Origin: Novosphingobium sp.
GTDB lineage: Bacteria; Pseudomonadota; Alphaproteobacteria; Sphingomonadales; Sphingomonadaceae
NCBI GenBank assembly: GCA_024236215.1
Contig: JACKKX010000002.1
Span: 62,001 to 126,000 of the forward strand
Direction: 5' to 3'
Length of the DNA: 64,000 bases
The number at the start of each line of letters is the position of its first letter. The stretch's first letter is position 1. Below, piece after piece: positions 45,044 through 56,124 of the stretch. A program made the position numbers and the translations under genes. The notes under the pieces were generated by a model. That model did not search any database, was not told the DNA's origin, and was given only the letters and a program-made list of their open reading frames with translations.

Positions 45044-45949
45044 ATGCGGGTTATTCGATTGGCGGCGCTTTTCTCGCTGGCTGCTGCCTTGTCCGCTTGC
45101 GGCGGTGGCGGAGTAAGCAGTACCCCCACACCAACACCCACTCCAACTCCCACCCCAACTCCCCCACCGGCCGCATACACCAAGATTCAGGATCTGACGG
45201 GAACTCACACCTTCCAGACTGCGGATGTGCACTGGCAGATCACGACTGCGGGGCCCGCAGGGCAGGGCGCGGATACCTTCGGAAATACGGTGACCGTGAC
45301 CTACGATGTCGCTGCGGGAAGCTATGTCATCAACGCCCCGGGCGGAATCACCGGCATATTCGAGCTGAGCAATGCCGATCCGGCCCATTCGACCGCGACG
45401 ACTCAGGCATTCAAGAAGACCACTTCCACCGGCCAGCAGGAACTCAGGGTCACTTGGCCGACTGTCGGCGGCGTGCCGCTCAGCTACACGATGTTCGGAC
45501 GGTTTATCAACGTGGCGGGTTCGGATGCGAAGGCCTGGCTGGCGGTTGGAGGAATGCCGACCATTGCCAGCGATATGCCCAAGACCGGCACCGCCACCTA
45601 TTCGGCAGAAACGGCTGGCTCGATCGTTAGCGGCGGGGTTCAGTACGATACAACCACGGCATCGACCGCTACGTTTTCGGCCAACTTCGGCACCGGCGCC
45701 ATCAGCACCTCGCTGCACCTGATCGCCGCGCCCGTGGGGTCGAGCGCCGCGACGGACTTTGGCACTTTTAACGGAACCGGTGCGATCGCGGCGGGTAGCT
45801 CAGCTTTTTCAGGCACCTTTGCCGGTACCACCGGCCCGGGTTTTGTTGGCTCGTTCTTCGGGCCGCAGGGAGCGGAAATGGGCTATGTCTACAACTTCCT
45901 GAGCGGATCGAACGAGGCCTTCGGCGGAACTTCGGGCAAGAAGCAGTAG
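45044..45949 (+). CDS. Surface-lipoprotein candidate with TbpB-like C-terminal barrel, putative Slam substrate
   Basis: 301 residues. Lipoprotein signal with lipobox LSAC, acylated Cys19, followed by GGGGVSS and a (Thr-Pro)n linker at about residues 26-42. The body is rich in Thr, Gly and Ala. The C-terminal 65 residues (FNGTGAIAAGSSAFSGTFAG, then VGSFFGPQGAEMGYVYNFL) match the pattern of the small beta-barrel of transferrin-binding-protein-B-like lipoproteins. The gene is followed after 30 bp by a Slam-type gene, the translocon that moves such lipoproteins to the cell surface. Ligand unknown. The linker is encoded by short C/A-rich repeats at 45120-45168. Confidence 0.78.
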   Translation: MRVIRLAALFSLAAALSACGGGGVSSTPTPTPTPTPTPTPPPAAYTKIQDLTGTHTFQTADVHWQITTAGPAGQGADTFGNTVTVTYDVAAGSYVINAPGGITGIFELSNADPAHSTATTQAFKKTTSTGQQELRVTWPTVGGVPLSYTMFGRFINVAGSDAKAWLAVGGMPTIASDMPKTGTATYSAETAGSIVSGGVQYDTTTASTATFSANFGTGAISTSLHLIAAPVGSSAATDFGTFNGTGAIAAGSSAFSGTFAGTTGPGFVGSFFGPQGAEMGYVYNFLSGSNEAFGGTSGKKQ

Positions 45950-45978
45950 CTGCAGTAACTGCAGTAGCTGCGGTGATT
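45943..45978. repeat. 9-bp tandem repeat spanning the lipoprotein stop codon
   Basis: GCAGTAGCT, GCAGTAACT, GCAGTAGCT and the diverged GCGGTGATT lie end to end from 45943. The lipoprotein stop TAG (45947-45949) is inside the first unit, and the Slam GTG start (45980) follows directly after the last. Every unit keeps TAG/TAA/TGA in the lipoprotein frame. Copy-number change would alter the spacing between the two genes without changing the lipoprotein. Confidence 0.7.
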
Positions 45979-45979
45979 T

Positions 45980-47320
45980 GTGCGCCTGGCGCGTAGCCTG
46001 ATCGGACTGATCGCCGGTGCGATCGTGGCGAGCCTGGCCCCTGCGACCCTGGCACAGGACGGCACATCTGCGCCGCAAACGCTTACCCTCTCTCCCGCGC
46101 AGTTGTTCGATTTTGCCGCTCAGGCCGAGGCGCGGGGCGATTTCGCGACTGCCGAAGCGGCCTACCGCGCGCTGGCTGGAAATCCCGATATCGAACTGCG
46201 AACCGAGGCCCGGTTCCGCCTTGGCATGATGCTGGCCGAACGACTGCATCGCTATGCCGATGCGGCGATCGAGTTTCGCGCGATCCTCGATGAAAAACCC
46301 GGCGCGGCGCGAGTCCGGCTCGAGCTGGCGCGGATGCATGGGCAACTGGGGCACCTGGGAGCGGCGGAACGGGAACTGCGCGCCGCCGAGGCCGCTGGGC
46401 TTCCCCCGGAAGTCGAGCGAATGGTACGTTTCTACGCCGGGGCGCTGTCGGCCAATAAGCCGTTGGGTGTTTCACTGGAGCTGGCGCTGGCGCCGGACAG
46501 CAATATCAACCGTGCCACCCGATCGGATACCCTGGGAACGACCATCGGCGAATTCACGCTCGACGAGAATGCCAAGGCGCGTTCCGGACTGGGGTTGGCG
46601 CTGCGCGGACAGGCCTATCTGCGGGTTCCGATCAATCAGCGAGCGCGCTGGCTGACTCGCGTTTCCGCCGATAGCGACATCTACCGCCAGAGCCGCTTCG
46701 ACGATTATTCGCTGGGGATCGGCACTGGCCCGGAGATGCAGATCGGGCGCGATCGGCTGTCGGTTTCGGTTGGTCCGGCTTGGCGCTGGTATGGAGGCCA
46801 GTTGTTTACCATCAGCGCGTCCAGCTCAGCCGACTGGCAGCATCCACTTGGCAAGCGGGGCCAGCTTAGGGCGGGGGCGAGCTATGCGCGCATCGACAAT
46901 CGGCGCAACGATCTTCAGGATGCCAGTTCGTTTGGCTTGAGCGTCGGGGTCGACCGTGCCCTCTCTGCTCGTGCGGGCATCGGATTGCAACTCAGCGCCA
47001 GCCGCGAGGCCGCGCGCGATCCGGGCTATTCCACTACGAGCGGCGGAATTGGCCTTTACATGTTTCGCGAGTTTGGGTCGACCACGGCTGTTGCGGGCAT
47101 CAACTACAGTCATCTTGAAGCTGACACGCGCCTGCTGCTCTATCCCTCGCGCCGAATAGACAATCGCTATGGGGTGTCGTTTGCTGGAACGTTTCGGGCG
47201 CTCAGGATCCGGTCCTTTGCGCCATTTGCGAGGGTGCGGTTCGAAGCGAATCGTTCCACGATAGAAATTTATGACTATCAACGCGTCGCCGGAGAGTTTG
47301 GACTAGCGGCCGCATTTTGA
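45980..47320 (+). CDS. Slam-type surface lipoprotein assembly modifier (DUF560, type XI secretion)
   Basis: 446 residues. A signal peptide ([24 protein letters not shown]) is followed by an N-terminal helical TPR-like domain at about residues 35-150 ([40 protein letters not shown]). The C-terminal beta-barrel at about 155-446 opens with the Slam hallmark [13 protein letters not shown] and ends in [11 protein letters not shown] with terminal Phe. Slam proteins flip folded-competent lipoproteins across the outer membrane. The start is GTG, with only a weak ribosome site. The preceding gene encodes the probable client. Slams are best known from Neisseria and related pathogens. Confidence 0.85.
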   Translation: MRLARSLIGLIAGAIVASLAPATLAQDGTSAPQTLTLSPAQLFDFAAQAEARGDFATAEAAYRALAGNPDIELRTEARFRLGMMLAERLHRYADAAIEFRAILDEKPGAARVRLELARMHGQLGHLGAAERELRAAEAAGLPPEVERMVRFYAGALSANKPLGVSLELALAPDSNINRATRSDTLGTTIGEFTLDENAKARSGLGLALRGQAYLRVPINQRARWLTRVSADSDIYRQSRFDDYSLGIGTGPEMQIGRDRLSVSVGPAWRWYGGQLFTISASSSADWQHPLGKRGQLRAGASYARIDNRRNDLQDASSFGLSVGVDRALSARAGIGLQLSASREAARDPGYSTTSGGIGLYMFREFGSTTAVAGINYSHLEADTRLLLYPSRRIDNRYGVSFAGTFRALRIRSFAPFARVRFEANRSTIEIYDYQRVAGEFGLAAAF

Positions 47321-47483
47321 TCGGAATGTCGGAAATTGCGGAGACGATGGTGCCGGTTTGCCAAATGAACCTAGCTGCACCCGAGCCGCAACGTTGGACG
47401 TGGTCACGCAACAGCATGTCTCTGCGGGTCGCCGGTGCCCGTGCAACCATGATCCCGATCACGCCATGCCCCTTGCCACAATC

Positions 47484-47498
47484 GAACAGATGTGGAAC
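47484..47498. promoter_or_regulatory. LexA (SOS) box of alphaproteobacterial type upstream of uvrA
   Basis: GAAC (47484-47487), seven bases, GAAC (47495-47498): an exact GAAC-N7-GAAC direct repeat, the reverse complement of the GTTC-N7-GTTC operator bound by alphaproteobacterial LexA. It ends 12 bases before the uvrA ATG at 47511. uvrA is a classic SOS gene, so damage-inducible control is likely. Confidence 0.75.
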
Positions 47499-47510
47499 AT
47501 GGCGGGCGCC

Positions 47511-50402
<2,892 letters not shown>

Positions 50403-50405
50403 ATA

Positions 50406-51473
50406 TCAGCCCCGGCGCGAGCTTTCGCGGATCAGCAGTTTGACCGGGACGCGGCGCTGTTCGTGCGGGTCTCCGGCGATCGCGGCGAGCAGCTTGTCGA
50501 CCATCATTTCGCCCGCGGCGCGGAAATCGGGCTCGATCGAGGTCAGGGGAGGCGAGGAATAGGCCCCGGCGCGGATCCCGTCGAAGCCGACCAGCCCGAC
50601 CGTGCCCGGCACCGCCAGGCCGTGGGCGTGGAGCGCGTCGAGTGCGCCAAGCGCAACCGGATCGCAGACCGCGAACAGCGCGTCGAAAGGCGTCCCCGCC
50701 TCGATCAGCGCCTGGACCGCGCGGCGGCCCTGTTCCTCGCGCGGCAGGCCCTTGTCGATCGGCGCCAGCGCGGGCTCAAGGCCGTGTTCGCGCATCTCCT
50801 CGGCATAGCCCTCGTAGCGCTCGAGAAACTGGCGCTGGGGCGAGGTTTCCGAGCCGATGCAGACGATCTTGCGATAGCCCTGCTCGATCAGGTGGCGGGT
50901 GGCAAGGCGGGCACCGCCGTGGTTGTCGGAGCGGATCCATTCGACATCGTCGAACGGTGCCCCCCAGCAGACCCAGTGCATGCTCTTGCCGGTGTGGTTG
51001 GCCTGGCCGAGCTGGCGGAAATAGTCCCAGGCGGAATAGTTCTCGGTCGTGCCGATCACCGCTAGGCCATCGGCCTTGCGCTGTTCCTCGTAGCGGCCGT
51101 TGAAGTTTTCCGGCCCGTCCTGAAAGCTGACCAGCGTTTCATAGCCGCGCAGGCTGGCCGCGCCGCACAGCGAGGCGAGCAGCGCGGAATGGAACGGGTT
51201 GAGATCCTTGCGGTCTTCCCCCGGGCGGCAGATCACCACCACCGCCAGGGTGCCGGTGCGCCCGGTGCGCAGACGGGCGGCGTTCTCGTCGACGAAATAG
51301 TTGAGCTTGCGGGCGGCTTCGGCCACGCGCTGGCGGGTCGCCTCGCTGACCACCGGATCGCCCGCCAGCGCACGGCTGACGGTCGACTGGCTGACTCCGG
51401 CCTCGGCCGCGACGTCGAACGAGGTGACGCGCAGGGATCGCGGCTTGGGCCTGGTTTCGGTATCGTGCCCCAT
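50406..51473 (-). CDS. LacI family transcriptional regulator
   Basis: 355 residues. The N-terminal helix-turn-helix with hinge (TSFDVAAEAGVSQSTVSRALAGDPVVSEATRQRVAEAARKLNY in outline) is at about residues 16-60, followed by a periplasmic-binding-protein-like effector domain (LAVVVICRPGEDR, FAVCDPVALGALDALHAHG). The ligand is probably a sugar or sugar acid, not identifiable here. It begins ten bases after the SDR gene stop, so the two are one unit. It ends three bases from convergent uvrA. A SDR plus LacI unit suggests control of a sugar or polyol oxidation. Confidence 0.9.
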   Translation of the reverse strand: MGHDTETRPKPRSLRVTSFDVAAEAGVSQSTVSRALAGDPVVSEATRQRVAEAARKLNYFVDENAARLRTGRTGTLAVVVICRPGEDRKDLNPFHSALLASLCGAASLRGYETLVSFQDGPENFNGRYEEQRKADGLAVIGTTENYSAWDYFRQLGQANHTGKSMHWVCWGAPFDDVEWIRSDNHGGARLATRHLIEQGYRKIVCIGSETSPQRQFLERYEGYAEEMREHGLEPALAPIDKGLPREEQGRRAVQALIEAGTPFDALFAVCDPVALGALDALHAHGLAVPGTVGLVGFDGIRAGAYSSPPLTSIEPDFRAAGEMMVDKLLAAIAGDPHEQRRVPVKLLIRESSRRG

Positions 51474-51483
51474 CGGCGCCGTT

Positions 51484-52266
51484 TCACATCGCCGAGATGC
51501 CGCCGTCAAGCTTGAGCTCGGCGCCGGTCATGAAGCTGCTTTCGTCGCTGGCGAGGAACAGTACCCCGGCCGCGATCTCGTCGGGATGGCCCACGCGCTT
51601 GAGCGGGATCTGGCGGGCCAGCTTGTCCATGATCACGTCCTTGGGCTTTCCGGTGCTGGTCACCATGCCATCGAGGATCGGGGTATCGACGAAGGTCGGG
51701 TGGACCGAGTTGGAGCGGATGTTCCAGCCCATCTTGCCGCAATAGAGCGCGACCGACTTGCTCAGCATCCACACCGCCGCCTTGCTGGCGTTGTATCCGG
51801 GCATGGTGTCGGACGCGATCAGCCCGGCGATCGAGGAGATGTTGATGATCGAGCCGGGCTGGTTGTCCTTGAGCAGCGGCAGGGCGTGCTTGCAGCCGAG
51901 GAACACCGAATCGACGTTGACCGCGAAGCCGCGGTGCCATTCCTCGAGCGTGCAGGTCTCGATATTGCCGCGCACCCCGATCCCGGCGTTGTTGACCAGC
52001 ACCGACAGCCCGCCCAGATCGCTCTGCACCTGTTCAAGCGCGGCAAGCCAGTCAGCTTCCTGCGTGACATCGAGCTTGCAGGAAAAGGCGGTGCCCGCGC
52101 CGAGTTCGGCGTTGATCGCGGCGGCCTGCGCTGCGGCGCCCTCGGCGTTGAGATCTGCCAGCATCACCCGCGCGCCCTCGCGCGCCAGCATCCGTCCTTG
52201 CGCCGCACCCAGCCCCTGCGCCCCGCCGGTTATCAGCGCCAGCTTGCCCGCTACCCGTCCCGCCAT
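51484..52266 (-). CDS. Short-chain dehydrogenase/reductase (SDR, classical)
   Basis: 260 residues. NAD(P)-binding TGGAQGLG (residues 13-20), the NNAG motif in LVNNAGIGVRG, catalytic Ser in INISSIAGL and Tyr-Lys in YNASKAAV, and the C-terminal SSFMTGAELKLDGG. The acidic residue after beta-2 (MLADLNAEG) favours NAD over NADP. Oxidises or reduces a secondary alcohol/ketone of unknown identity. Directly upstream of the LacI gene. Confidence 0.92.
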   Translation of the reverse strand: MAGRVAGKLALITGGAQGLGAAQGRMLAREGARVMLADLNAEGAAAQAAAINAELGAGTAFSCKLDVTQEADWLAALEQVQSDLGGLSVLVNNAGIGVRGNIETCTLEEWHRGFAVNVDSVFLGCKHALPLLKDNQPGSIINISSIAGLIASDTMPGYNASKAAVWMLSKSVALYCGKMGWNIRSNSVHPTFVDTPILDGMVTSTGKPKDVIMDKLARQIPLKRVGHPDEIAAGVLFLASDESSFMTGAELKLDGGISAM

Positions 52267-52267
52267 G

Positions 52268-52804
52268 TCATTCTCCTCCCAAAATATCCGGGGCCAGCAG
52301 CATCAGCAGCCGCACGTCGATCCCAAGTCCGCGGCGGCGCGATTCGGCAACGAACGCCGCCAACCTTCTTCGCGGCACACGATGGACGGTGATGTCCTCG
52401 CCGTCCAGCCCTCCGCCGGGGCCGTTCCGGGTGAGGCCGTGGGCGCGCAGCAGGGTGAAGCTTTCGCTGACCATTCCGGGGGAGGAATAGAACTCACCCA
52501 GAACCTCCATCCGCGCGGCGCGATAGCCGGTTTCCTCCTCCAGTTCGCGTGCGGCGGCGGCGGTGGCGTCTTCTCCGGCCTTGCCATCATCGTCCCCGAT
52601 CAGTCCGGCGGGCAGCTCAAGGCACGGCCTGCCCAGCGGCACGCGAAACTGCTCGACCAGGATCACGTGGTCTTCGGGGTCGATCGCCAGGATCACCGCC
52701 GCGCGTATGCCGCGGGCACGGGTGACATATTCCCACTTGCCGCGGGTGCGTGCGCTGATGAACTTGCCCGCCCAGCGGATTTCCTCGGGTTCGTCGAAAT
52801 GCAT
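52268..52804 (-). CDS. NUDIX hydrolase (ADP-ribose pyrophosphatase-like)
   Basis: 178 residues. The Nudix box is seen in GDDDGKAGEDATAAAARELEEETGY: the REL.EEETG core and the upstream Glu are in place, with the leading Gly displaced by two residues relative to the strict GX5EX7 consensus. The LELPAGLIG lead-in and VILVEQFRVPLGRPCLELPAG resemble ADP-ribose pyrophosphatases. It hydrolyses a nucleoside diphosphate-linked compound. One base separates its stop from the SDR start, so it heads the NUDIX-SDR-LacI unit. Confidence 0.88.
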   Translation of the reverse strand: MHFDEPEEIRWAGKFISARTRGKWEYVTRARGIRAAVILAIDPEDHVILVEQFRVPLGRPCLELPAGLIGDDDGKAGEDATAAAARELEEETGYRAARMEVLGEFYSSPGMVSESFTLLRAHGLTRNGPGGGLDGEDITVHRVPRRRLAAFVAESRRRGLGIDVRLLMLLAPDILGGE

Positions 52805-52813
52805 CCGCCGCGT

Positions 52814-53497
52814 TTAGACTTCGATCAGGCGATCGGGCAACTCGTTGCGATCGTTGGCGCTGCGCGGGAAGTGCTCGGCCAGCACCACGCCGACCTTGTC
52901 CACCGCCACCGCCAATCCCTCACCGATCCGCCCGGCGCGGATTTCGGCAAGCATGGCATGCATCGCAGCGCCCCAGACCTCGGGCTGGACCTTGGCGGCA
53001 ATCGCCTCGTCGGCGACGATTTCGGCACGGTGCTCAGCCAGGCTGAGGTAGATCAGGATCCCGGTGCTGCCGTGGGTGCGGCGCTCGGCCCCGACCTTGA
53101 AGCAGGTGATTGCCCGGGCGCGCACGCGCGCGTGCTTGAGCGGGGCGGGGACCAGCAACAGGCGCAGCGGGCGCCACAGCTGGAGCAGCCACATGCCGGT
53201 GAACTTCAATGCCGCGACCAGCGCCGCCAGGGCGAGGATCTGGCGCGGGTGCCATTGCGGCTCCCACCGGCCCAGCACCCGGTCAACCAGCGCGAGGTAG
53301 AAATCGGGCGCCAGCGCCAGCGCGCTCAGCGCCAGCAGCGCCGCCACCACCGACCAGACCAGCGCCACGTCGGCATAGGGATCGGAGCTGTCGGCCAGGA
53401 TAGTCACGATCTCGCCCGCGCTGGCTTCCTCGGCGCGGGCCACGGCCTGGCTTACCCGGTCGCGGTCGGCATCGGTGAGGGAAAGGGACTGGGCCAT
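52814..53497 (-). CDS. TPM-domain membrane protein
   Basis: 227 residues. An N-terminal TPM/Psb32-like segment (SQAVARAEEASAGEIVTILADSSDPYADVAL) is interrupted by two membrane helices at about residues 45-105. The rest of the TPM domain follows (HGSTGILIYLSLAEHRAEIVADEAIAAKV). The start ATG 53497 has GGAGG five bases upstream. Lies ten bases downstream of a second TPM gene and after lemA; TPM and LemA proteins are typically encoded together, with a proposed but unproven role in envelope or membrane-protein maintenance. Confidence 0.85.
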   Translation of the reverse strand: MAQSLSLTDADRDRVSQAVARAEEASAGEIVTILADSSDPYADVALVWSVVAALLALSALALAPDFYLALVDRVLGRWEPQWHPRQILALAALVAALKFTGMWLLQLWRPLRLLLVPAPLKHARVRARAITCFKVGAERRTHGSTGILIYLSLAEHRAEIVADEAIAAKVQPEVWGAAMHAMLAEIRAGRIGEGLAVAVDKVGVVLAEHFPRSANDRNELPDRLIEV

Positions 53498-53506
53498 CAA
53501 CGCCTC

Positions 53507-54337
53507 CTACCAGCTACCCGAAGAGCCGCCGCCGCCAAAACTGCCGCCGCCGCCCGAAAAGCCGCCGCCACCGCCCCAGCTGCTGCCTCCGCCGCCGCCG
53601 CCGCTGCTGCCCCCGCGCGAGATTCCGTCGAGCACGCTCCACAGGATTACCGAACCCAGCCCGCTGTCATGATAGCGCCGCCCGCCGCGCATCCGACGCA
53701 GCATCGGCAGAACGAAAAAGATGAACATCATAAGCAGCCAGAACAGGGTCGATGCCAACACGTCTTCGACTTGGTCCTGGCGAGGCTGAACCTCGGCGGC
53801 AACCTTGCGCGCCTGATCCTCGGGCAGCGTCAACTGGGCGACGATTGCATCGGTCCCGGCCTCGATCCCGCCGGCCATGTCGCCAGCCTTGAAGCGCGGC
53901 ACCACCTGCTGCTGGATGATGAGCGAGCTGAGCCCGTCGGTCAGCACCGGCTCAAGGCCATAGCCGACCTCGATCCGCACCCGCCGCTCGTTGGGGGCGA
54001 TGATGAACAGCGCGCCATCGTTGCGTTCCTTGTCGCCGATCGCCCAGTGGCGGCCGAGCTGGTAGCCGTAATCGGCGATGTCATAGCCTTGCAGGTCGGG
54101 CAGGGTGACCACCACCAGCTGCCGCTGCGACTGGGTTTCGAGCGCTTCGAGCTTTTGCGTCAGGCGCGCTTCCTCGTCCGCCGGAATGACGTTGGCGGCA
54201 TCGACCACCCTGCCGGTCAGCGCGGGGAACTGCTGCGCCAGGGCAAGGCCTGGCAGCAGCAGCGCGGCGAGCGCCAGCAGCGCCGCAGCAACCGCGGCCG
54301 CAGCGCGCTGGTGCGATGCGAGGGCGCGAAGCCCCAT
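53507..54337 (-). CDS. TPM-domain protein with glycine-rich tail (YgcG-like)
   Basis: 276 residues. Signal peptide (ALLALAALLLPGLALAQ), then a periplasmic TPM domain at about residues 38-165 (LTGRVVDAANVIPADEEARLTQKLEALE, NDGALFIIAPNERRVRIEVGYGLE). One membrane helix (LFWLLMMFIFFVLPML) follows near residue 210, then a Gly/Ser-rich low-complexity tail ending GGGGSSGSW. This is the common YgcG architecture. Sixteen bases from lemA on the same strand. Confidence 0.9.
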   Translation of the reverse strand: MGLRALASHQRAAAAVAAALLALAALLLPGLALAQQFPALTGRVVDAANVIPADEEARLTQKLEALETQSQRQLVVVTLPDLQGYDIADYGYQLGRHWAIGDKERNDGALFIIAPNERRVRIEVGYGLEPVLTDGLSSLIIQQQVVPRFKAGDMAGGIEAGTDAIVAQLTLPEDQARKVAAEVQPRQDQVEDVLASTLFWLLMMFIFFVLPMLRRMRGGRRYHDSGLGSVILWSVLDGISRGGSSGGGGGGSSWGGGGGFSGGGGSFGGGGSSGSW

Positions 54338-54352
54338 GGCGCGATCCTCCGC

Positions 54353-54970
54353 CTAGAGCTTGCCTTCAAGGCTGGGCGCTACTTCGGCGCCCGGGGTGGC
54401 GGCTTCATAGGGGACCATCGGCTTGGCGCCGTAGATCACCTTGGCGCCGATCGCATCGGGGAAGGTGCGGATCGTGGTATTGTACTGGCGCACAGCCTCA
54501 TTGTAGTCGCGGATCGCAACGCGGATACGGTTTTCCTGGCCCTCAAGCTGGCTTTGCAGCATCTGGTAATTGGTGATGCTTTTCAGCTCGGGATAGGCTT
54601 CGGCGTTGGCCAGCAGGCGCCCGAAGCCCATCAGCGAGCCGGAAAGCTGGTTCTGCGCCTCCTGAAACGCCTTCATTTTGGCCGGATCGCTCAGATCGTC
54701 GGCCTTGATCTGGATGCTGGTGGCCTTGGCACGGGCTTCGATCACCCCGGTGAGGATACCCTTTTCCTGTTCGGCTGCACCCTTGGCAACCGCGGCAAGG
54801 TTGGGGATCAGGTTGGCACGTTCCTGGAACGCGGCCTGGACGTCGGCCCACTTGGCCTTGGCCTGTTCCTCGGCGGTGGGCACCGAGTTGATCCCACAGC
54901 CGGCCAGGCTGATGGCGGTGGCGGCAACCAGGGCGGACTGGGCGAAACGGGTGGGGAAGGCAGCAGACAT
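54353..54970 (-). CDS. lemA: LemA family protein, lipoprotein
   Basis: 205 residues. Lipoprotein signal with lipobox SLAGC (ISLAGCGINSV), then the long helical LemA domain (QAAFQERANLIPNLAAVAKGAAEQEKGILTGVIEARAKA in outline; ENRIRVAIRDYNEAVRQYNTTIRTFP). LemA forms a coiled four-helix structure of unknown function at the membrane. First of three same-strand genes lemA, TPM, TPM; divergent from mscL. Confidence 0.92.
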   Translation of the reverse strand: MSAAFPTRFAQSALVAATAISLAGCGINSVPTAEEQAKAKWADVQAAFQERANLIPNLAAVAKGAAEQEKGILTGVIEARAKATSIQIKADDLSDPAKMKAFQEAQNQLSGSLMGFGRLLANAEAYPELKSITNYQMLQSQLEGQENRIRVAIRDYNEAVRQYNTTIRTFPDAIGAKVIYGAKPMVPYEAATPGAEVAPSLEGKL

Positions 54971-55130
54971 CGTGGTCGGTTCCTCTATGCAGGCGCCAGA
55001 CGGCGCGGCTGCCTTAATGTAGTAACACGCCTGAGCGGTTCAAGAAAAACCGGACATCGCCAGCGCTTGCCGTCACCGATTGGCCGTGGCAGACAGTTGC
55101 ACCTTGGCTCAAGACGAAGGGGAGCGGCCA

Positions 55131-55538
55131 ATGCTGGGTGAATTCAAGACGTTCATTGCGCGCGGAAACGTGCTCGATCTCGCGGTCGGTGTGATTATCG
55201 GCGGTGCATTCGGAAAGATCGTTTCCTCGCTGACCGACGATGTGATCATGCCGGTGATCTCGTCGGTGGTGGGCGATACCGATTTTTCGAGTAAGTACGT
55301 GGTGCTTTCGGGCGAAGCCCCGGCCGGAGCATCGCTGGCTGCGGCCAGGGAAGCCGGGGCCACCGTGCTGGCCTATGGCAGCTTCATCACCGCGGTGATC
55401 AACTTCCTGATTCTGGCTTTCGTGATCTTCCTGATCGTGCGCCAGGCCAACAAGGCGATGCCGCCGCCCGCCGAGGCTCCCGCCGGGCCAAGCGAGGTCG
55501 ATCTGCTGACCGAGATCCGCGACGCGCTGAAGAAGTAG
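55131..55538 (+). CDS. mscL: Large-conductance mechanosensitive channel
   Basis: 135 residues, normal for MscL. TM1 is preceded by [34 protein letters not shown] with the pore glycines, TM2 is [21 protein letters not shown], and the cytoplasmic helix ends [15 protein letters not shown] longer than usual periplasmic loop ([23 protein letters not shown]) separates the helices. Homopentameric pressure valve in the inner membrane. ATG 55131 follows AGGGGAG. Confidence 0.96.
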   Translation: MLGEFKTFIARGNVLDLAVGVIIGGAFGKIVSSLTDDVIMPVISSVVGDTDFSSKYVVLSGEAPAGASLAAAREAGATVLAYGSFITAVINFLILAFVIFLIVRQANKAMPPPAEAPAGPSEVDLLTEIRDALKK

Positions 55539-55597
55539 GGAGTACTTTTCCGGCGGAGCGGCACGGCATCTTTGGGACGATAGGCTGACCGCCGGTC

Positions 55598-55683
55598 GCA
55601 ACACCAGCCCGCTCCCCCTCCCGGCCACCCATAGGTTAACCCTAGGTTCTGGGTGGCCGGGAGGGGGAGCGGGCTGGTGTTGC
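55598..55683. repeat. Perfect 34-bp inverted repeat with 18-base loop downstream of mscL
   Basis: The left arm 55598-55631 and right arm 55650-55683 are perfect reverse complements over 34 bp (arms begin GCAACACCAGCCC and end GGGCTGGTGTTGC). The loop is TAGGTTAACCCTAGGTTC. The transcript would form a very stable hairpin, able to protect or end the mscL message, although no T-run follows. The right arm runs straight into the REP-like element at 55676. Confidence 0.85.
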
Positions 55684-55713
55684 AAGGCCAAGCCGGATGG
55701 CTTGGCCGCACCC
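55676..55713 (+). repeat. REP-like structured element, copy A (upstream of tmRNA gene)
   Basis: Head GGTGTTGCAAG (55676-55686), stem GCCAAGCC, loop GGAT, complementary stem GGCTTGGC, then CGCACCC. The first four bases, GGTG, can also pair with CACC of the tail. Copy B at 56148 shares head, loop and tail but has an entirely different stem sequence that is still self-complementary. Confidence 0.7.
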
Positions 55714-55740
55714 TGACAAAGACAGTCACTTCACATTAAT

Positions 55741-56078
55741 CGCTAGGCGCCTATATGGGGTTTGCCGGGTTCGCCCGGCTATGGCGATAAACTGCGGCGT
55801 GCAATAGGCGCAGCGGACCCGGGGGCGGTACCCGGCGGCTCCACCACCTCCTCTGCCCGTGCAGAGGAAATGACGGGGCCGAACTAGGATCGACGTGTGT
55901 TGAAGAGCGCTGTTTTTGCCCGGGCTGAGTAACCCGTTAAAGGCTCAAAACTCACAAGTGCCAACGACAACGAAGCACTTGCTCTCGCCGCGTAATTCTA
56001 GGGGCTAACGCCCTGACGTTATTAAGCGACAGCACGGTTCGGACCGAACCGGGTAACAGAATCGGAAACCGGGCGTCC
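55741..56078 (+). ncRNA. ssrA: tmRNA (ssrA), circularly permuted two-piece alphaproteobacterial form
   Basis: The acceptor piece comes first and ends in a tRNA-like T-arm and CGGCTCCACCA (CCA at 55844-55846). An excised spacer of about 28 bases follows. The coding piece then begins GGGGCCGAACTAGGATCGAC (55875), whose first seven bases pair with CGGCTCC to rebuild the acceptor stem. The tag frame starts at GCC 55960 and encodes A-N-D-N-E-A-L-A-L-A-A with stop TAA 55993-55995. A UUCG-capped hairpin lies at 55764-55779, and 55747-55754 pairs with 55804-55811 in the acceptor piece. It rescues stalled ribosomes and tags the peptide for proteolysis. The outer ends are approximate. Confidence 0.93.
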
Positions 56079-56124
56079 GGGGGTACGTAGCAACAGAAAC
56101 CCCCACTTGATTCCCTTTTTTTTT
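56079..56124 (+). terminator. Intrinsic terminator of the tmRNA gene
   Basis: GGGGGT (56079-56084) pairs with ACCCCC (56099-56104), followed after eleven bases by a run of nine T (56116-56124). It lies directly behind the tmRNA coding piece and is the clearest T-run in the window. Confidence 0.65.

Noticed and set aside
45120-45168. C/A-rich short repeats as a CRISPR-like or separate repeat element
   Set aside because: They are in frame and simply encode the Thr-Pro linker of the lipoprotein.
47358-47510. N-terminal extension of UvrA by 51 codons
   Set aside because: The extra sequence has no family counterpart and would place the LexA box inside the coding region.
51758-55141. 1127-codon plus-strand open frame across the SDR, NUDIX, TPM and LemA genes
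   Set aside because: It is antisense to five recognisable genes and crosses their boundaries; composition is typical of high-GC shadow frames.
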